Origin: Archangium lansingense
GTDB lineage: Bacteria > Myxococcota > Myxococcia > Myxococcales > Myxococcaceae
Assembly: GCF_026626635.1 (NCBI RefSeq)
Contig: NZ_JAPNKA010000001.1
Coordinates: 12,446,501-12,510,500 of the forward strand
Reading direction: 5' to 3'
Length of the DNA stretch: 64,000 bases
Position numbers and translations under genes: made by a program. This document shows positions 53,324 to 62,375 of this stretch, in pieces. Each line of letters begins with the position of its first letter. Positions within the stretch are counted from its first letter, which is position 1. Below the pieces are notes generated by a model. That model was not told where the DNA came from, searched no databases, and worked only from the letters and a program-made list of their open reading frames with translations.

Positions 53324-54175
53324 TCAGCCGCGCAGGCGCGGGAGGATGGCGCGCAGACTCGGGTCCATGCCACCGCGCGAGCCGAGCGCGGCAATGCCCC
53401 GGCGCTCGTACTCGAGCGTGTTGGCACGGGCCACGAGCTGCACGTGAGCCCCGAGCGCCGCCGGCATCGCCAGGTCCAGCTCGTAGATGTCGCCAGCCAC
53501 CAGCGTCGTCTCCGGCGAGGTGTCCGTCTCGTTCCAGATGCGGCGCAGCGCATCGTAGTAACGGCCGCGGCGCAGGTGGATGGGGCGCACCAGCGCGGCC
53601 ACCTGCACCGTCTCCGGCACGGCCTCGAAGATGGCGTCGGACGTGGTGGGCGGCTCGATGAGGAACTTGCGCGCATCGCCCGACACGCGCAGGCGCTCAC
53701 GGCCGCGCGGGGCCAGCTTCGTCAGCTTGGCTTCCACCGTGTCCGTGTGCGCGTTGGTGACGACGTGCACGGGCAGCCCCGTCTCCAGCAGCGCCTCCAG
53801 CACCTCCTTCGCCTCGGGCTTGAAGGCCATGCCCACCTGCGCGTACGCCTCGCGATAGAGCGCGTCCAGCAGCTTCGCCCGCTCGGCCTTGTCCGGCATC
53901 ACCCCGAGCCGATCACACAGCCTGCGCGCCACGAAGTTGGCCAGCAGGTATGGATCCGCGGTGGCCGGCGCCACCACGAGGCCTCCCACCTCCCAGCCGT
54001 GCTCCTCGTTGCTGGCGAGCACCCCGGCCTCCACCTCGGCCCACCCCGCCTCCATGACGTCCCGGCCAAGCTCCTCGGACAGGCGCCGGCGGAAGTGCTG
54101 GACGAAGGGCGCGCCTTCCGCCGCCGCGTCGGTGAACGTCCCATCGAAATCCAGCACCACACATCGAATCGCCAT
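53324..54175 (-). CDS. HAD-superfamily hydrolase
   Basis: The 283-residue protein has HAD motif I DFDGTFTD (nucleophile Asp and acid/base Asp), motif II-like VVTNAHTDTV, and motif III/IV GDIYELDLA near the C terminus, where an acidic pair completes metal binding. The cap region is helical (ALYREAYAQVGMAFKPEAKEVLEALL). It probably dephosphorylates a small metabolite in the cytoplasm; the substrate is unknown. The ATG at 54175 with GAGAGGA upstream gives the canonical start. The open frame extends 93 codons further, but this stretch encodes intergenic repeats, not protein. Confidence 0.83.
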   Translation of the reverse strand: MAIRCVVLDFDGTFTDAAAEGAPFVQHFRRRLSEELGRDVMEAGWAEVEAGVLASNEEHGWEVGGLVVAPATADPYLLANFVARRLCDRLGVMPDKAERAKLLDALYREAYAQVGMAFKPEAKEVLEALLETGLPVHVVTNAHTDTVEAKLTKLAPRGRERLRVSGDARKFLIEPPTTSDAIFEAVPETVQVAALVRPIHLRRGRYYDALRRIWNETDTSPETTLVAGDIYELDLAMPAALGAHVQLVARANTLEYERRGIAALGSRGGMDPSLRAILPRLRG

Positions 54176-54280
54176 CGTCCCGAGTCCTCTCTGTCGCAGG
54201 AGGTAGGAAATAGGCGCCCTCCCCCCTGGAATCAAGCCGGGGTGCGTCAGTTGGGAGCGGAACCACTGGTGGCGCGGGCG

Positions 54281-54391
54281 TGTCAGACCCTCCGTGTAGA
54301 ACCAGTCCCGCGGTTGACGGAGGAACCGTGGGCCCCGGCGCCGGGGAGACGCTGGGGCCCACGGGGATGTCAGACCCTCCGAGTACAACCC
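54281..54391. repeat. Pair of direct repeats flanking a long hairpin
   Basis: TGTCAGACCCTCCGTGTAGA (54281-54300) recurs as TGTCAGACCCTCCGAGTACA (54369-54388), each followed by ACC. Between them a perfect 9-bp stem GTGGGCCCC / GGGGCCCAC (54328-54336 and 54354-54362) has a loop rich in GGCGCC. This is the main content of the 435-base gap between the HAD hydrolase and the sensor kinase. It resembles dispersed intergenic repeat elements of Cystobacterineae genomes, but one window cannot show copy number. Confidence 0.55.
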
Positions 54392-54610
54392 CAAGTGTCG
54401 GCGCGAGGTAGCGCCGCATGTACTGGCGGTCCCCTGGGAAGGCCACCGGTGCATTCATGCAGTAGGGCTGCACTTCCGCTGGGCACCTCTGGGTGCGAGG
54501 CGGCGGGGGCGGCGCGTCCGGTTCCCCTCCCCGGGCGCGCCGCTCCGACTTTTTGTGGCCTCCCCCTGTCCGCTTTCCAACCCCGTGCGGGCGCGCCTCG
54601 CGTCCCGGGC

Positions 54611-57238
54611 TCAGGAGACGGGTGTCTGGAGGGAGTGCTCAGCAGACACACCTGGAAGCGTCACGATGAAGGTGGAGCCCTCGCCGGGCGTGCTGCGGGC
54701 CTCGATGGTGCCTCCGAGCGCCTGGACGATGGTGCGGGTGATGTAGAGGCCCAGGCCCAGGCCGCCGTAATGGCGCTCGGACACGGCACGCTCGAAGCGC
54801 TCGAAGATGCGCGAGAGGTTGCCCGACTCGATGCCAATGCCCTGGTCGCACACGAGCAACAGGGCGTGGCCCGCCTCCGTGGACACGGAGAGCTCCACGG
54901 GCTTGCCGGCCCCGTACTTGAGTGCGTTGCTGAGGAGGTTGGTCACCACCTGCTCCAGACGCAGCCGATCCCACCGGCCGATGACGGGCCCTGGGGCTCG
55001 CACCGTGACGGCGCACCCGGCCTTGCTGGCCTGGGGCTCGAAGCGGCCCACCACCTCGCGCACCACTTCCGCCAGGTCCACGTCCTCCCAGTCCAGCTCG
55101 AGCTTGCCGGCGCCAATGCGCGACACATCCAGCAGGCTGTCGATGAGGCGCGAAAGCCGAGCCACCTGCCGCTCCGCGACGTCCAGGTGTGCGCGCAGCG
55201 TCTCGGCATCCATCGCGCCCTCCGAGCTCCGGGCGGACCTGCGCATGGAGTGGAGCTTGAGCCGCAGCGGCGTGAGGGGTGTCTTCAGCTCGTGCGAGGC
55301 GATGGAGAGGAACTCGTCGCGCACCTGCACCGCCTCCTTCGCCTCGCGGAAGAGCCGGGCGTTGTCCACGGAGATGGCGGCGCGGCGCGCGAGGTCCTCC
55401 GCCAGCCTCACGTCTCGCTCGTCATACACCCGCGCCTCCTCCGCGTAGACGAGGGTGAGCGCTCCGAGAATCCTTCCGCGGCTCAGCAGCGGCACACACA
55501 CGTAAGAGGAGAGACCCAGCTCGTGCAGCAAGCGCGTCTGGTGCTCGTCCCGCGCGCCCGCGTCGAAGAAGGACTCCGGGACGGAAGGCAGCCACTCCGA
55601 CTCGCCGGTGCGCAGCACCTTCGGCAGGCCGCGGGTAGCGTTCCAGTCCAGGTCGAAGTGGCGCAGCAACTCGTGCACCTGCACCACCTTCTCCGGCTCG
55701 CGGTGGGCCACCGCGACGCGCTCGAGGCTCCCCCCCACCGTCAGCAGGTCCACCGCGCACCAGTCCGCCAGCGTGGGCACCACGAGCAGGGCAACGTTGG
55801 CCAGGGTGGCCTCGTAGTCCAGGGACGTGGAGAGCAGCGCGCTGGCCCGAGCGAGGAAGGAGGCGGACTCCTCGGAGCGCCGCTGCTCGGAGATGTCGAT
55901 GTGGAGGCCCACCCACTCGCGCACCTGCCCATCCTCCATCACCACGGGCACGCCTCGTGCGGACATGTGGCGGTACTTCCCGTCATGCCGGCGCACCCGG
56001 TGCTCCACCTCGAAGACCTTCTGGTGGCGCAGCGCCTCCACCCATTGTCGGACCGTTCGCGCCCGGTCGTCCGGATGGATGCACTCCAGCCAGCCGTACC
56101 GCCCATCGTGGTACCGCTCCATCGCCTGGCCGGTGAAGGCCCTCCAGCTCGGCGAGTCCGTGGAGACCCGTCCGTCGGCATCCGTCGACCACACAATCTG
56201 GGAGACGGCATGCGTGAGGGAGCGGAAGCGCTCCTCGCTCTTCTGCAGGGCCTCGTGCTGGCGCTGCAGGCTTGCCGACAACTCCTCCGCCTTCAGGCGG
56301 GCGCGCATCTGCCCGGTGACTTCGGAGGCACAAACAAGGATGCCCTCCGTGCTCCCCTCCCTGGTGAGCAGCGGCTGGTACACGAAGTCGAAGAAGGCGG
56401 TCTCCCGCTTCCCATTGGTGTCGAGCTCGACGGGGATCGCCTTGCCCGCCACCGGCTCTCCCGAGCGGAAGACATGGTCCAGCAGCTCGAAGACCCGCTG
56501 CCCGTCGAACTCCGGGTGGGCCTCGCGCGCGGGCCGCTCGAGGATGTCGTGCTGCCTGACAATCTGGAGGTAGAGCGGGTTGGCGTACACATAGACGTGC
56601 GTGGGCCCCTGCAGCAGGGCGATGGCCACGGGCGCCTGGGTGAAGACGCTGTGGAGCCGGGCCCGCTGCACGGCGGCCTCCAGGAGCGCCGCATGCTCGC
56701 GCGCCAGCATCTCGGCCTGCTCCTCGCGCAGCCGGACGGCCTTCTCCTTGAGCTGACGGTCCTTCTCGAACAGCTCCACGAAGAGCCCCACCTTGGCGCG
56801 CAGCACCTCGGGGTCGAAGGGCTTGGTGAGGTAGTCCACCGCCCCCTCGACATAGCCGCGGATGATGGAGGACTCGTCCTGGTGGAAGGCCGAGATGAGG
56901 ATGATGGGCGTGTCCCGGTGCCGCGCCCGCTGACGGATGAGCCGGGCCGTCTCGAAGCCATCCATCCCCGGCATCCGTGCATCCAGGATGATGACGGCAA
57001 AGTCCTCCTTCAGCAGACTTCGCAACGCCTGCTCTCCGGAGGTGACCTTCACCGAGCGAACCTGGAGTGGCTCCAGTACCCCCTCGAGCGTGAGCAGGTT
57101 CGTGGGGTGATCGTCCACGAGCAGGACAGCGGGCCTGGCAGTCACCTTCCTCACGGTGGGCATCTCCCTCGGCAATCCAGCGGCCTGCCGGACAGGCTCG
57201 TCCCATGCCTGGCCGTCCCCATCCGGACCCGGGCTCAT
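54611..57238 (-). CDS. Hybrid sensor kinase (receiver-PAS-PAS-GAF-HisKA-HATPase)
   Basis: The 875-residue protein starts with a receiver domain (about 36-150; D86 in IILDARMPG, Lys in LTKPF). Two PAS regions follow (about 195-310 and 335-450, the second with PAC-like HIDISEQRR), then GAF (about 470-620), HisKA with ASHELKTPLTPL, and HATPase_c with NLLSNALKYG and GLGLGLYITRTIV. The receiver at the N terminus makes it an input-phosphorylated kinase: another kinase could control it. No transmembrane helix is seen. The ATG at 57238 has GGAGG seven bases upstream. It is divergent, across 274 bases, from a second large PAS/GAF kinase. Confidence 0.87.
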   Translation of the reverse strand: MSPGPDGDGQAWDEPVRQAAGLPREMPTVRKVTARPAVLLVDDHPTNLLTLEGVLEPLQVRSVKVTSGEQALRSLLKEDFAVIILDARMPGMDGFETARLIRQRARHRDTPIILISAFHQDESSIIRGYVEGAVDYLTKPFDPEVLRAKVGLFVELFEKDRQLKEKAVRLREEQAEMLAREHAALLEAAVQRARLHSVFTQAPVAIALLQGPTHVYVYANPLYLQIVRQHDILERPAREAHPEFDGQRVFELLDHVFRSGEPVAGKAIPVELDTNGKRETAFFDFVYQPLLTREGSTEGILVCASEVTGQMRARLKAEELSASLQRQHEALQKSEERFRSLTHAVSQIVWSTDADGRVSTDSPSWRAFTGQAMERYHDGRYGWLECIHPDDRARTVRQWVEALRHQKVFEVEHRVRRHDGKYRHMSARGVPVVMEDGQVREWVGLHIDISEQRRSEESASFLARASALLSTSLDYEATLANVALLVVPTLADWCAVDLLTVGGSLERVAVAHREPEKVVQVHELLRHFDLDWNATRGLPKVLRTGESEWLPSVPESFFDAGARDEHQTRLLHELGLSSYVCVPLLSRGRILGALTLVYAEEARVYDERDVRLAEDLARRAAISVDNARLFREAKEAVQVRDEFLSIASHELKTPLTPLRLKLHSMRRSARSSEGAMDAETLRAHLDVAERQVARLSRLIDSLLDVSRIGAGKLELDWEDVDLAEVVREVVGRFEPQASKAGCAVTVRAPGPVIGRWDRLRLEQVVTNLLSNALKYGAGKPVELSVSTEAGHALLLVCDQGIGIESGNLSRIFERFERAVSERHYGGLGLGLYITRTIVQALGGTIEARSTPGEGSTFIVTLPGVSAEHSLQTPVS

Positions 57239-57512
57239 GCGAGGCCCTCCAGAAAGAACCTAGGGGCCCACCGGCCCCATGCCCATCCCCGGGGGTGGCT
57301 GTCCACTGCGCGCCCTGCTCGGAAGGGGGTAGGCCCCGTGCACCTCACGCGAGGCAGGAGACACGGACGTTTTCTCAGTCCATGGGAATCGCTGAGGGAG
57401 GTCCGCCGCCAGGCCGACGGTTGAAACGCGCAGTGGCCGACTCCGGGAAGCCCGCTGGCGACCCTTTTCCACCCACGACGTTATTGTGGAAGTGGGGGGA
57501 GTCCACGCAGGC

Positions 57513-60083
57513 ATGTCCGACCACCACCGACCCGGTTCTCCGGAAGCCACGGCGCTGCTCGCCGAGCGCGAGCACCTGCGAGCGTTGCTGCGGTTGATGC
57601 CCGTGGGGGTCTACATCGTGGATGCTCGGGGGAGGCTGCTCGAGTCCAACCCGATGGCGGAGACCATCTGGGGAGGCCCTCTGCCCCAGGTGGAGCTGGA
57701 GGGCTATGGCATCTACGAGGGCTACTGGCCCGGGAGCAGCCGGAGGCTGGAGCCGCACGAGTGGGCGCTGGCGCGCACGCTGCGCGACGGGCAACCGGTG
57801 GTGAACGAGGAGGTGGAGCTCGTCGCCTTCGATGGTGCGCGGCGCACGGTGCTGCACTCCACCACGGCCCTGAAGGACACCCGGGGCACCATCGTCGGAG
57901 CGGTGGCGGTGAAGGTGGACATCACCACGCGCCGGCAGGCCGAGCACGCCGAGGCCTTCCTCACCGAGGCCACACGCCTGCTGGTGGAGTCACTGGATTG
58001 GGAGAGCACGCTGCAGGCGGTGGCGAGGCTGGCCACGCGAGAGCTGGCGGACTTCTGCATCATCGACGTGGTGGGCGACGACGGAGAGCTGCACCGCCTG
58101 GTGGCCGCCGCGCGGGAGCCAGCCCACCAGGAGCTGATGACCCGGGCGTTGCGCTTTCCTCCGAAGGTGGACGGCGAGGGCCCGCTGGCACGGGTGTTCC
58201 GCGAGGGCCGCCCGATGCTCGACACGGACATCTCCCCCGAGACGCTGGCCAGGATGGCGCGCTCGCCCGAGCACCTGTGGACCATGGAGGAGATGAGGCC
58301 CCGCTCGGGCATGGCGGTGCCGCTCTTGGTGGGAGCGCGCCGGGTGGGTGTCATCAACTTCATCCTCGCCACCCCGGGCCGGCACTACACGGAGCGGGAG
58401 CTGAAGTACGCCGAGGAGCTGGCCCGGCGTGTGGCCTTCGTGGTGGAGCACGCCCGGCTCTACCGGGAGGCGCAGAGGGCCCTGAGGGCGCGCGACACCA
58501 CCCTGGCGCTGCTGGAGTCCTTCCTCGCCGCCTCGCCGGTGGGCATGGCCTTCCTGGACCGGGAGCTGCGCTACGTGCTCGTCAACCCGGTGCTGGCCGC
58601 CATGAATGGCAAGCCCCGGGAGGAGCACCTGGGGCAGCGCGCGCGCGAGGTGGTGCCGGAGCTGGAGGAGATGGAGGGATTGCTGCGCGGCGTGATGGAG
58701 CAGGGCTCGCCGCAGACACTGCTGGACTACATGGTGCCCGCACGTCCCGGCAGCCCGCCGCACCCGGTGCAATGCTCCTTCTTCCCAGTGAAGGTGGAGG
58801 GGGAGACGCTGGGCGTGGGCGCCACGGTGATGGACATCTCCGAACGGAAGAAGGTGGAGGAGGGCCTGCGCTTCCTCGCCGAGGCCACCCCGCGGCTGTC
58901 CGCCTCGCTGGACCTGCGCACCACGCTGGAGAGCACCGCGCGGGTGGTGGCCGAGCACATGGCGGACTACTGCATGGTGGACATATGGTCCGAGGATGGC
59001 AGGAGCCTGGAGCGGGTGGCGGCGGTGGCACGCAGGCCCGGCACCCAGCCGCACCTGGAGGAGTCGCTGCTGCTGGTCCCCGCGCCCCATCCGAACTCTC
59101 CCATCTGGCGGGTGCTGGAGTCGGGCCGGGCCAGGCTGATCGCCGAGGTGACCGACGAGATGCTGGAGGACAGCGGCTTCGACGCCAACTACCGGGCGGC
59201 GTTGAAGCTGCTGCGTCCGCGCTCGGTGATGATGGCGCCGCTCATCGCCCGGGAGCGCACGCTGGGGGTGCTAACGGTGGTGAGCCAGGAGCCGGCGCGC
59301 CGCTACACCGAGCGGGACCTGGCCTTCGTGGAGGAGCTGGCCTGGCGCGCGGCGCTGGCGGCGGACAACGCCCGGCTCTACCACCAGGCGGAACAAGCGG
59401 TGGAGGCGCGCGACGAGTTCGTGGCCATCGCCACGCATGAGCTGCGCACGCCCCTGTCCGCGCTGAGCCTCCAGCTCACGGCGCTGCAGCGCTCGGTGGA
59501 CGCGGGCCGCATGCCCACGGAGGAGAAGCTGCGGCAGTCGCTGGTGACGGCGCGGCGCCAGACGGAGCGGCTGGAGCAGCTCGTGAAGCACCTGCTGGAT
59601 GTGTCGCGCATCTCCACCGGACGGCTGGAGCTGGAGCCGGAGGAGGTGGACCTCACCGAGCTGGTGCACCGGCTGGTGATGCGCTTCGAAGAGAAGCTGG
59701 CGGAGGCCGGGTGCACGCCAATGGTGCGGGCCCCAGCACCCGTGGTGGCGAAGGTGGACCGGCTGCGAGTGGAGCAGGTGATGATGAACCTGCTGTCCAA
59801 CGCGATGAAGTACGCCTCTGGACAGCCGGTGGAGCTGCACGTGGAGCGCGAGCAGGAGATGGCGGTGCTCGGAGTGCGGGACCACGGGCCAGGCATCTCC
59901 CCGGAGGCACAGGCGCGCATCTTCGAGCGCTATCAGCGGGCCTCGGGCAGACACTCGCGCGAGAGCCTGGGCCTGGGCCTCTACGTGTCGCGGCAGATAG
60001 CCCGTGCCCATGGCGGAGAGCTGAAGGTGGAGAGCACCCCGGGCCAGGGCTCCCATTTCATCCTCCGCGTTCCTCTCGGCTGA
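57513..60083 (+). CDS. PAS/GAF sensor histidine kinase
   Basis: An 856-residue soluble kinase with PAS (about 25-150, LMPVGVYIVDARGRLLESNP), GAF (about 160-325), a second PAS (about 335-465, ASPVGMAFLDRELRYVLVN), and a second GAF (about 470-620). HisKA follows with ATHELRTPLSAL, then HATPase_c with NLLSNAMKYASGQPV and GLGLGLYVSRQIA. The duplicate PAS-GAF layout suggests it reads two small-molecule or redox cues. ATG 57513 is preferred over a GTG nine codons upstream, as GGGGGGAG precedes it. It has no receiver domain itself; the divergent hybrid kinase could be its target, which is inference. Confidence 0.86.
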   Translation: MSDHHRPGSPEATALLAEREHLRALLRLMPVGVYIVDARGRLLESNPMAETIWGGPLPQVELEGYGIYEGYWPGSSRRLEPHEWALARTLRDGQPVVNEEVELVAFDGARRTVLHSTTALKDTRGTIVGAVAVKVDITTRRQAEHAEAFLTEATRLLVESLDWESTLQAVARLATRELADFCIIDVVGDDGELHRLVAAAREPAHQELMTRALRFPPKVDGEGPLARVFREGRPMLDTDISPETLARMARSPEHLWTMEEMRPRSGMAVPLLVGARRVGVINFILATPGRHYTERELKYAEELARRVAFVVEHARLYREAQRALRARDTTLALLESFLAASPVGMAFLDRELRYVLVNPVLAAMNGKPREEHLGQRAREVVPELEEMEGLLRGVMEQGSPQTLLDYMVPARPGSPPHPVQCSFFPVKVEGETLGVGATVMDISERKKVEEGLRFLAEATPRLSASLDLRTTLESTARVVAEHMADYCMVDIWSEDGRSLERVAAVARRPGTQPHLEESLLLVPAPHPNSPIWRVLESGRARLIAEVTDEMLEDSGFDANYRAALKLLRPRSVMMAPLIARERTLGVLTVVSQEPARRYTERDLAFVEELAWRAALAADNARLYHQAEQAVEARDEFVAIATHELRTPLSALSLQLTALQRSVDAGRMPTEEKLRQSLVTARRQTERLEQLVKHLLDVSRISTGRLELEPEEVDLTELVHRLVMRFEEKLAEAGCTPMVRAPAPVVAKVDRLRVEQVMMNLLSNAMKYASGQPVELHVEREQEMAVLGVRDHGPGISPEAQARIFERYQRASGRHSRESLGLGLYVSRQIARAHGGELKVESTPGQGSHFILRVPLG

Positions 60084-60138
60084 GTGCCCCTCCCCGCGGT
60101 CTCACCGGGGAGTGATTGGCTTGCGCCGTGCCACAAAA

Positions 60139-60152
60139 CTGAGCATACTCAG
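60139..60152 (+). promoter_or_regulatory. Palindromic operator candidate upstream of the TetR-Coq4-like operon
   Basis: CTGAG-CATA-CTCAG is a perfect 5-bp dyad with a 4-base centre, ending two bases before the TetR start codon. TGAGCAT is repeated at 60140-60146 and again at 60156-60162. TetR-family operators often have this TGAG...CTCA form. No Shine-Dalgarno is visible, so the mRNA may be leaderless. Confidence 0.45.
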
Positions 60153-60154
60153 AA

Positions 60155-60847
60155 ATGAGCATGGTCACTTCTCGAAAGAGCAGCGCCCGCCAGAAGGCCG
60201 CCGAGGCCCCCGGGCTGAGGGAGCGCAACAAGCAGGAGAAGCTGGAGCGCATCCGAGAGGCGGCGAGGGAGCTCTTCGCGAGCAAGGGGTACGCGGAGAC
60301 GACGACGCGGGAGATCGCCGAGCGAGCGGGAGTGGGGACGGGGACGCTGTTCCTCTACGCGCGGACGAAGGAGGAGCTGCTGATGCTGATCTTCGCCGAG
60401 CGGGTGGAGGCGGTGCAGGAGGAGCGCTTCCGCACGCTGCCTCGAGACGCCCCGCTGCTCGAGCAGCTGGTGCATGTCTTCGAGGGCTTCTTCCGCCTCT
60501 ACGCGAAGGATCAGGAGCTGGCGCGCATGTTCATCCGGGAGCTGCTCTTCCTGGAGCCGAGGCCCGCGGGGGAGCGACTGCACCTGGAGCGGACCTTCTC
60601 GGCGCGGTTGGCGGGACTGGTGGCAGCGGCGCGCGAGCGCGGCGAGGTCGCGGAGCACATCGACCTGGAGATGGCGGGCTTCAACCTCTTCGCGCTGTAC
60701 ATCACGACGTTGATGGGCTGGCTGTCCGGGGCCCTGGGCCCAGGCGAGACGTGGCGGCCAGTGCTCGAGCGGGCGCTCGCGCTGCAACTGCGGGGCCTCG
60801 AGCAGGACGCGGTGCCTTCTGGCAGGAGCAAGAGGAGACGGTCATGA
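60155..60847 (+). CDS. TetR/AcrR-family regulator
   Basis: A 230-residue TetR-type repressor with a basic N-terminal tail (SRKSSARQKAAEA, 1-20), then the HTH (KLERIREAARELFASKGYAE, TTTREIAERAGVGTGTLFLY). A helical C-terminal domain has FLEPRPAGERLHL and an Arg-rich end. An operator-like palindrome lies two bases upstream of the start, fitting autorepression. The ATG at 60155 is followed by another at 60161, and neither has a ribosome-binding site. Its stop overlaps the start of the Coq4-like gene (ATGA), so both are controlled together. The ligand is unknown; the partner hints at isoprenoid quinone or membrane lipid signals, which is inference. Confidence 0.85.
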   Translation: MSMVTSRKSSARQKAAEAPGLRERNKQEKLERIREAARELFASKGYAETTTREIAERAGVGTGTLFLYARTKEELLMLIFAERVEAVQEERFRTLPRDAPLLEQLVHVFEGFFRLYAKDQELARMFIRELLFLEPRPAGERLHLERTFSARLAGLVAAARERGEVAEHIDLEMAGFNLFALYITTLMGWLSGALGPGETWRPVLERALALQLRGLEQDAVPSGRSKRRRS

Positions 60848-61431
60848 GTCACGAGGCAACCCTGACGCTGCGGCAGGCGCGTGAGCGCTACTTCGACGAG
60901 AACGGCTTCGGGCAGGGCGGAAACTATGACGACCGCTGGGTGCGGGTGGACGTGGGCCCGATGCCGGTGTGGTTCCCCAACTCGGCGGAGCGGGTGCGGG
61001 CGCTGCGCTTCCATGATTTGCACCACGTGCTGACGGGCTACCGCACGGACTTCCCGGGAGAGTGTGAGATTTCCGCCTGGGAAGTGGCGACCGGGTGCAC
61101 GGACCACTGGGTGGCCTGGCTGTTGAATCTCTCGGGGATGGGGGCGGGGCTGTTCTTCATGCCGCGCCGGGTGGCGAGGGCCTTCCAGCGAGGCCTGCAC
61201 ACGCGCAACCTCTACAGCACGGAGTACGGCGACGCGCTGCTGGGCAGGACGGTGGAGGAGATGCGGGGGGCGCTCGGGCTGGACAAGCCGGTGCCCGCGC
61301 CGACGCGGAAGGACCGGATGAGGTTCGCGGGCTGGTCGGCGGCGTCGCTGCTCATGTCGGCGGTGGGCGGGGTGCTCTTCCTGGCCCCGGTAGCGCTGGC
61401 GGCATGGGCGCTGGTGGCCTGGCTGCGCTGA
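60844..61431 (+). CDS. Coq4-like protein with HDxxH-x11-E motif
   Basis: A 195-residue protein. It holds the Coq4 metal/scaffold motif exactly: HDLHH (57-61), eleven residues, then E73 (HVLTGYRTDFPGE within it). Coq4 is needed for ubiquinone synthesis in eukaryotes and some bacteria as a scaffold or decarboxylase-hydroxylase of the ring. Two hydrophobic helices follow (WVAWLLNLSGMGAGLFFMP and, near the C terminus, SLLMSAVGGVLFLAPVALAAWAL), so it is probably membrane-bound. Its start overlaps the TetR stop by four bases. Myxobacteria mainly use menaquinone, so the role may differ from Coq4 proper. Confidence 0.78.
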   Translation: MSHEATLTLRQARERYFDENGFGQGGNYDDRWVRVDVGPMPVWFPNSAERVRALRFHDLHHVLTGYRTDFPGECEISAWEVATGCTDHWVAWLLNLSGMGAGLFFMPRRVARAFQRGLHTRNLYSTEYGDALLGRTVEEMRGALGLDKPVPAPTRKDRMRFAGWSAASLLMSAVGGVLFLAPVALAAWALVAWLR

Positions 61432-61528
61432 ACAGTGAGAGAGAACGCCACCCTTTCCCCCTTGAGACCTACCCGAGCGCCCTGAATACCCTTGGAGCTC
61501 CAACCACGAGCGCCAAGGAGGGGCCCGG

Positions 61529-62365
61529 ATGGAGAGACCAGCGAGCGACACGGAGAAGCGCCGGCGCCAGCGTTTGCCCTGGTGGCTGCTGGCGGGCTTG
61601 CTGGGAGTGACGGTGCTGGGGGGTTGGGTGGCCACGCGCTCCATCGCCTCGCTGTCCGGGCGGGTGGAGCAGTTGGAGCGAGAAGCCAGCGAGTCCGAGG
61701 CACGGGTAGCGGAGCTGCAGGTGCTGAGGGACAGCATGACGCGGCGGCTGCGGCTGCTGGAGCAACAGCAGCAAGGGCTGAGCACGCAGAACGCGGCGCT
61801 GAACAAGCGGGCCGGGGAGCAGAATGTGCTGCTCGCGCGGCGCGAGGCAGCGCGCGTGGAGTTGGAGCAGTTACTGAAGGCGGAGCTGGAGCGAGGCGAG
61901 GTCTTCCTGTCGGAGACGGAGGGACGGCTGCGGGTGGAACTGGCGGACCGGGTGCTCTTCGAGCCGCGCAAGGCGGCGCTGACACCGGCGGGAGCGGAGC
62001 TGCTGACGCGGGTGGGCGCGAAGCTGGCGGTGGAAGGGCACCTGGTGCAGGTGGCGGCGCACACGGATGCGGTGCCTGAGAGTGCGGAGACAGCGCCAGG
62101 GCCGACGAGCTGGGAGCTGACCTCGGCACGCGCGGTGACGGTGGTGCGGCTGCTGGGGGAGAAGACGAAGCTGGGCCCGGAGCGACTGGTGGCGGCAGGC
62201 TACGGGCCCTACCACCCGGTGGTGGTGGATGACGGCCCGCAGGCCCGGGAGCGCAACCGGAGGCTGGAACTACAACTCATGCCCGCCCCGCCGAAGCCCA
62301 CGCCGCCACCCGCCCCGCCCGTGGATCAGAGGCTGGCCAAGAAGCGCCCGGGACAGACGCGGTAG
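61529..62365 (+). CDS. OmpA/MotB-family envelope protein with coiled coil
   Basis: The 278-residue protein has a basic n-region, one transmembrane helix (about 17-36, WWLLAGLLGVTVLGGWVATR) and a long coiled coil (about 45-125, LSGRVEQLEREASESEARVAEL). The C-terminal OmpA-like domain (about 135-255) carries the peptidoglycan-binding pattern VLFEPRKAALTPAGAELL, a GHLVQVAAHTD strand and LGPERLVAAGYGPYHPVV with NRRLELQL. It likely anchors the envelope to peptidoglycan or spans the periplasm. A Pro/Ala-rich tail follows. It is 97 bases after the Coq4-like gene, and the toxin gene follows 10 bases after its stop. Confidence 0.84.
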   Translation: MERPASDTEKRRRQRLPWWLLAGLLGVTVLGGWVATRSIASLSGRVEQLEREASESEARVAELQVLRDSMTRRLRLLEQQQQGLSTQNAALNKRAGEQNVLLARREAARVELEQLLKAELERGEVFLSETEGRLRVELADRVLFEPRKAALTPAGAELLTRVGAKLAVEGHLVQVAAHTDAVPESAETAPGPTSWELTSARAVTVVRLLGEKTKLGPERLVAAGYGPYHPVVVDDGPQARERNRRLELQLMPAPPKPTPPPAPPVDQRLAKKRPGQTR

Positions 62366-62375
62366 AGTCCCGCGC

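Noticed and set aside
54176..54454. N-terminal extension of the HAD hydrolase reading frame.
   Set aside because: The extension encodes intergenic direct repeats and a hairpin; HAD motif I begins immediately after the ATG at 54175, which has a ribosome-binding site.
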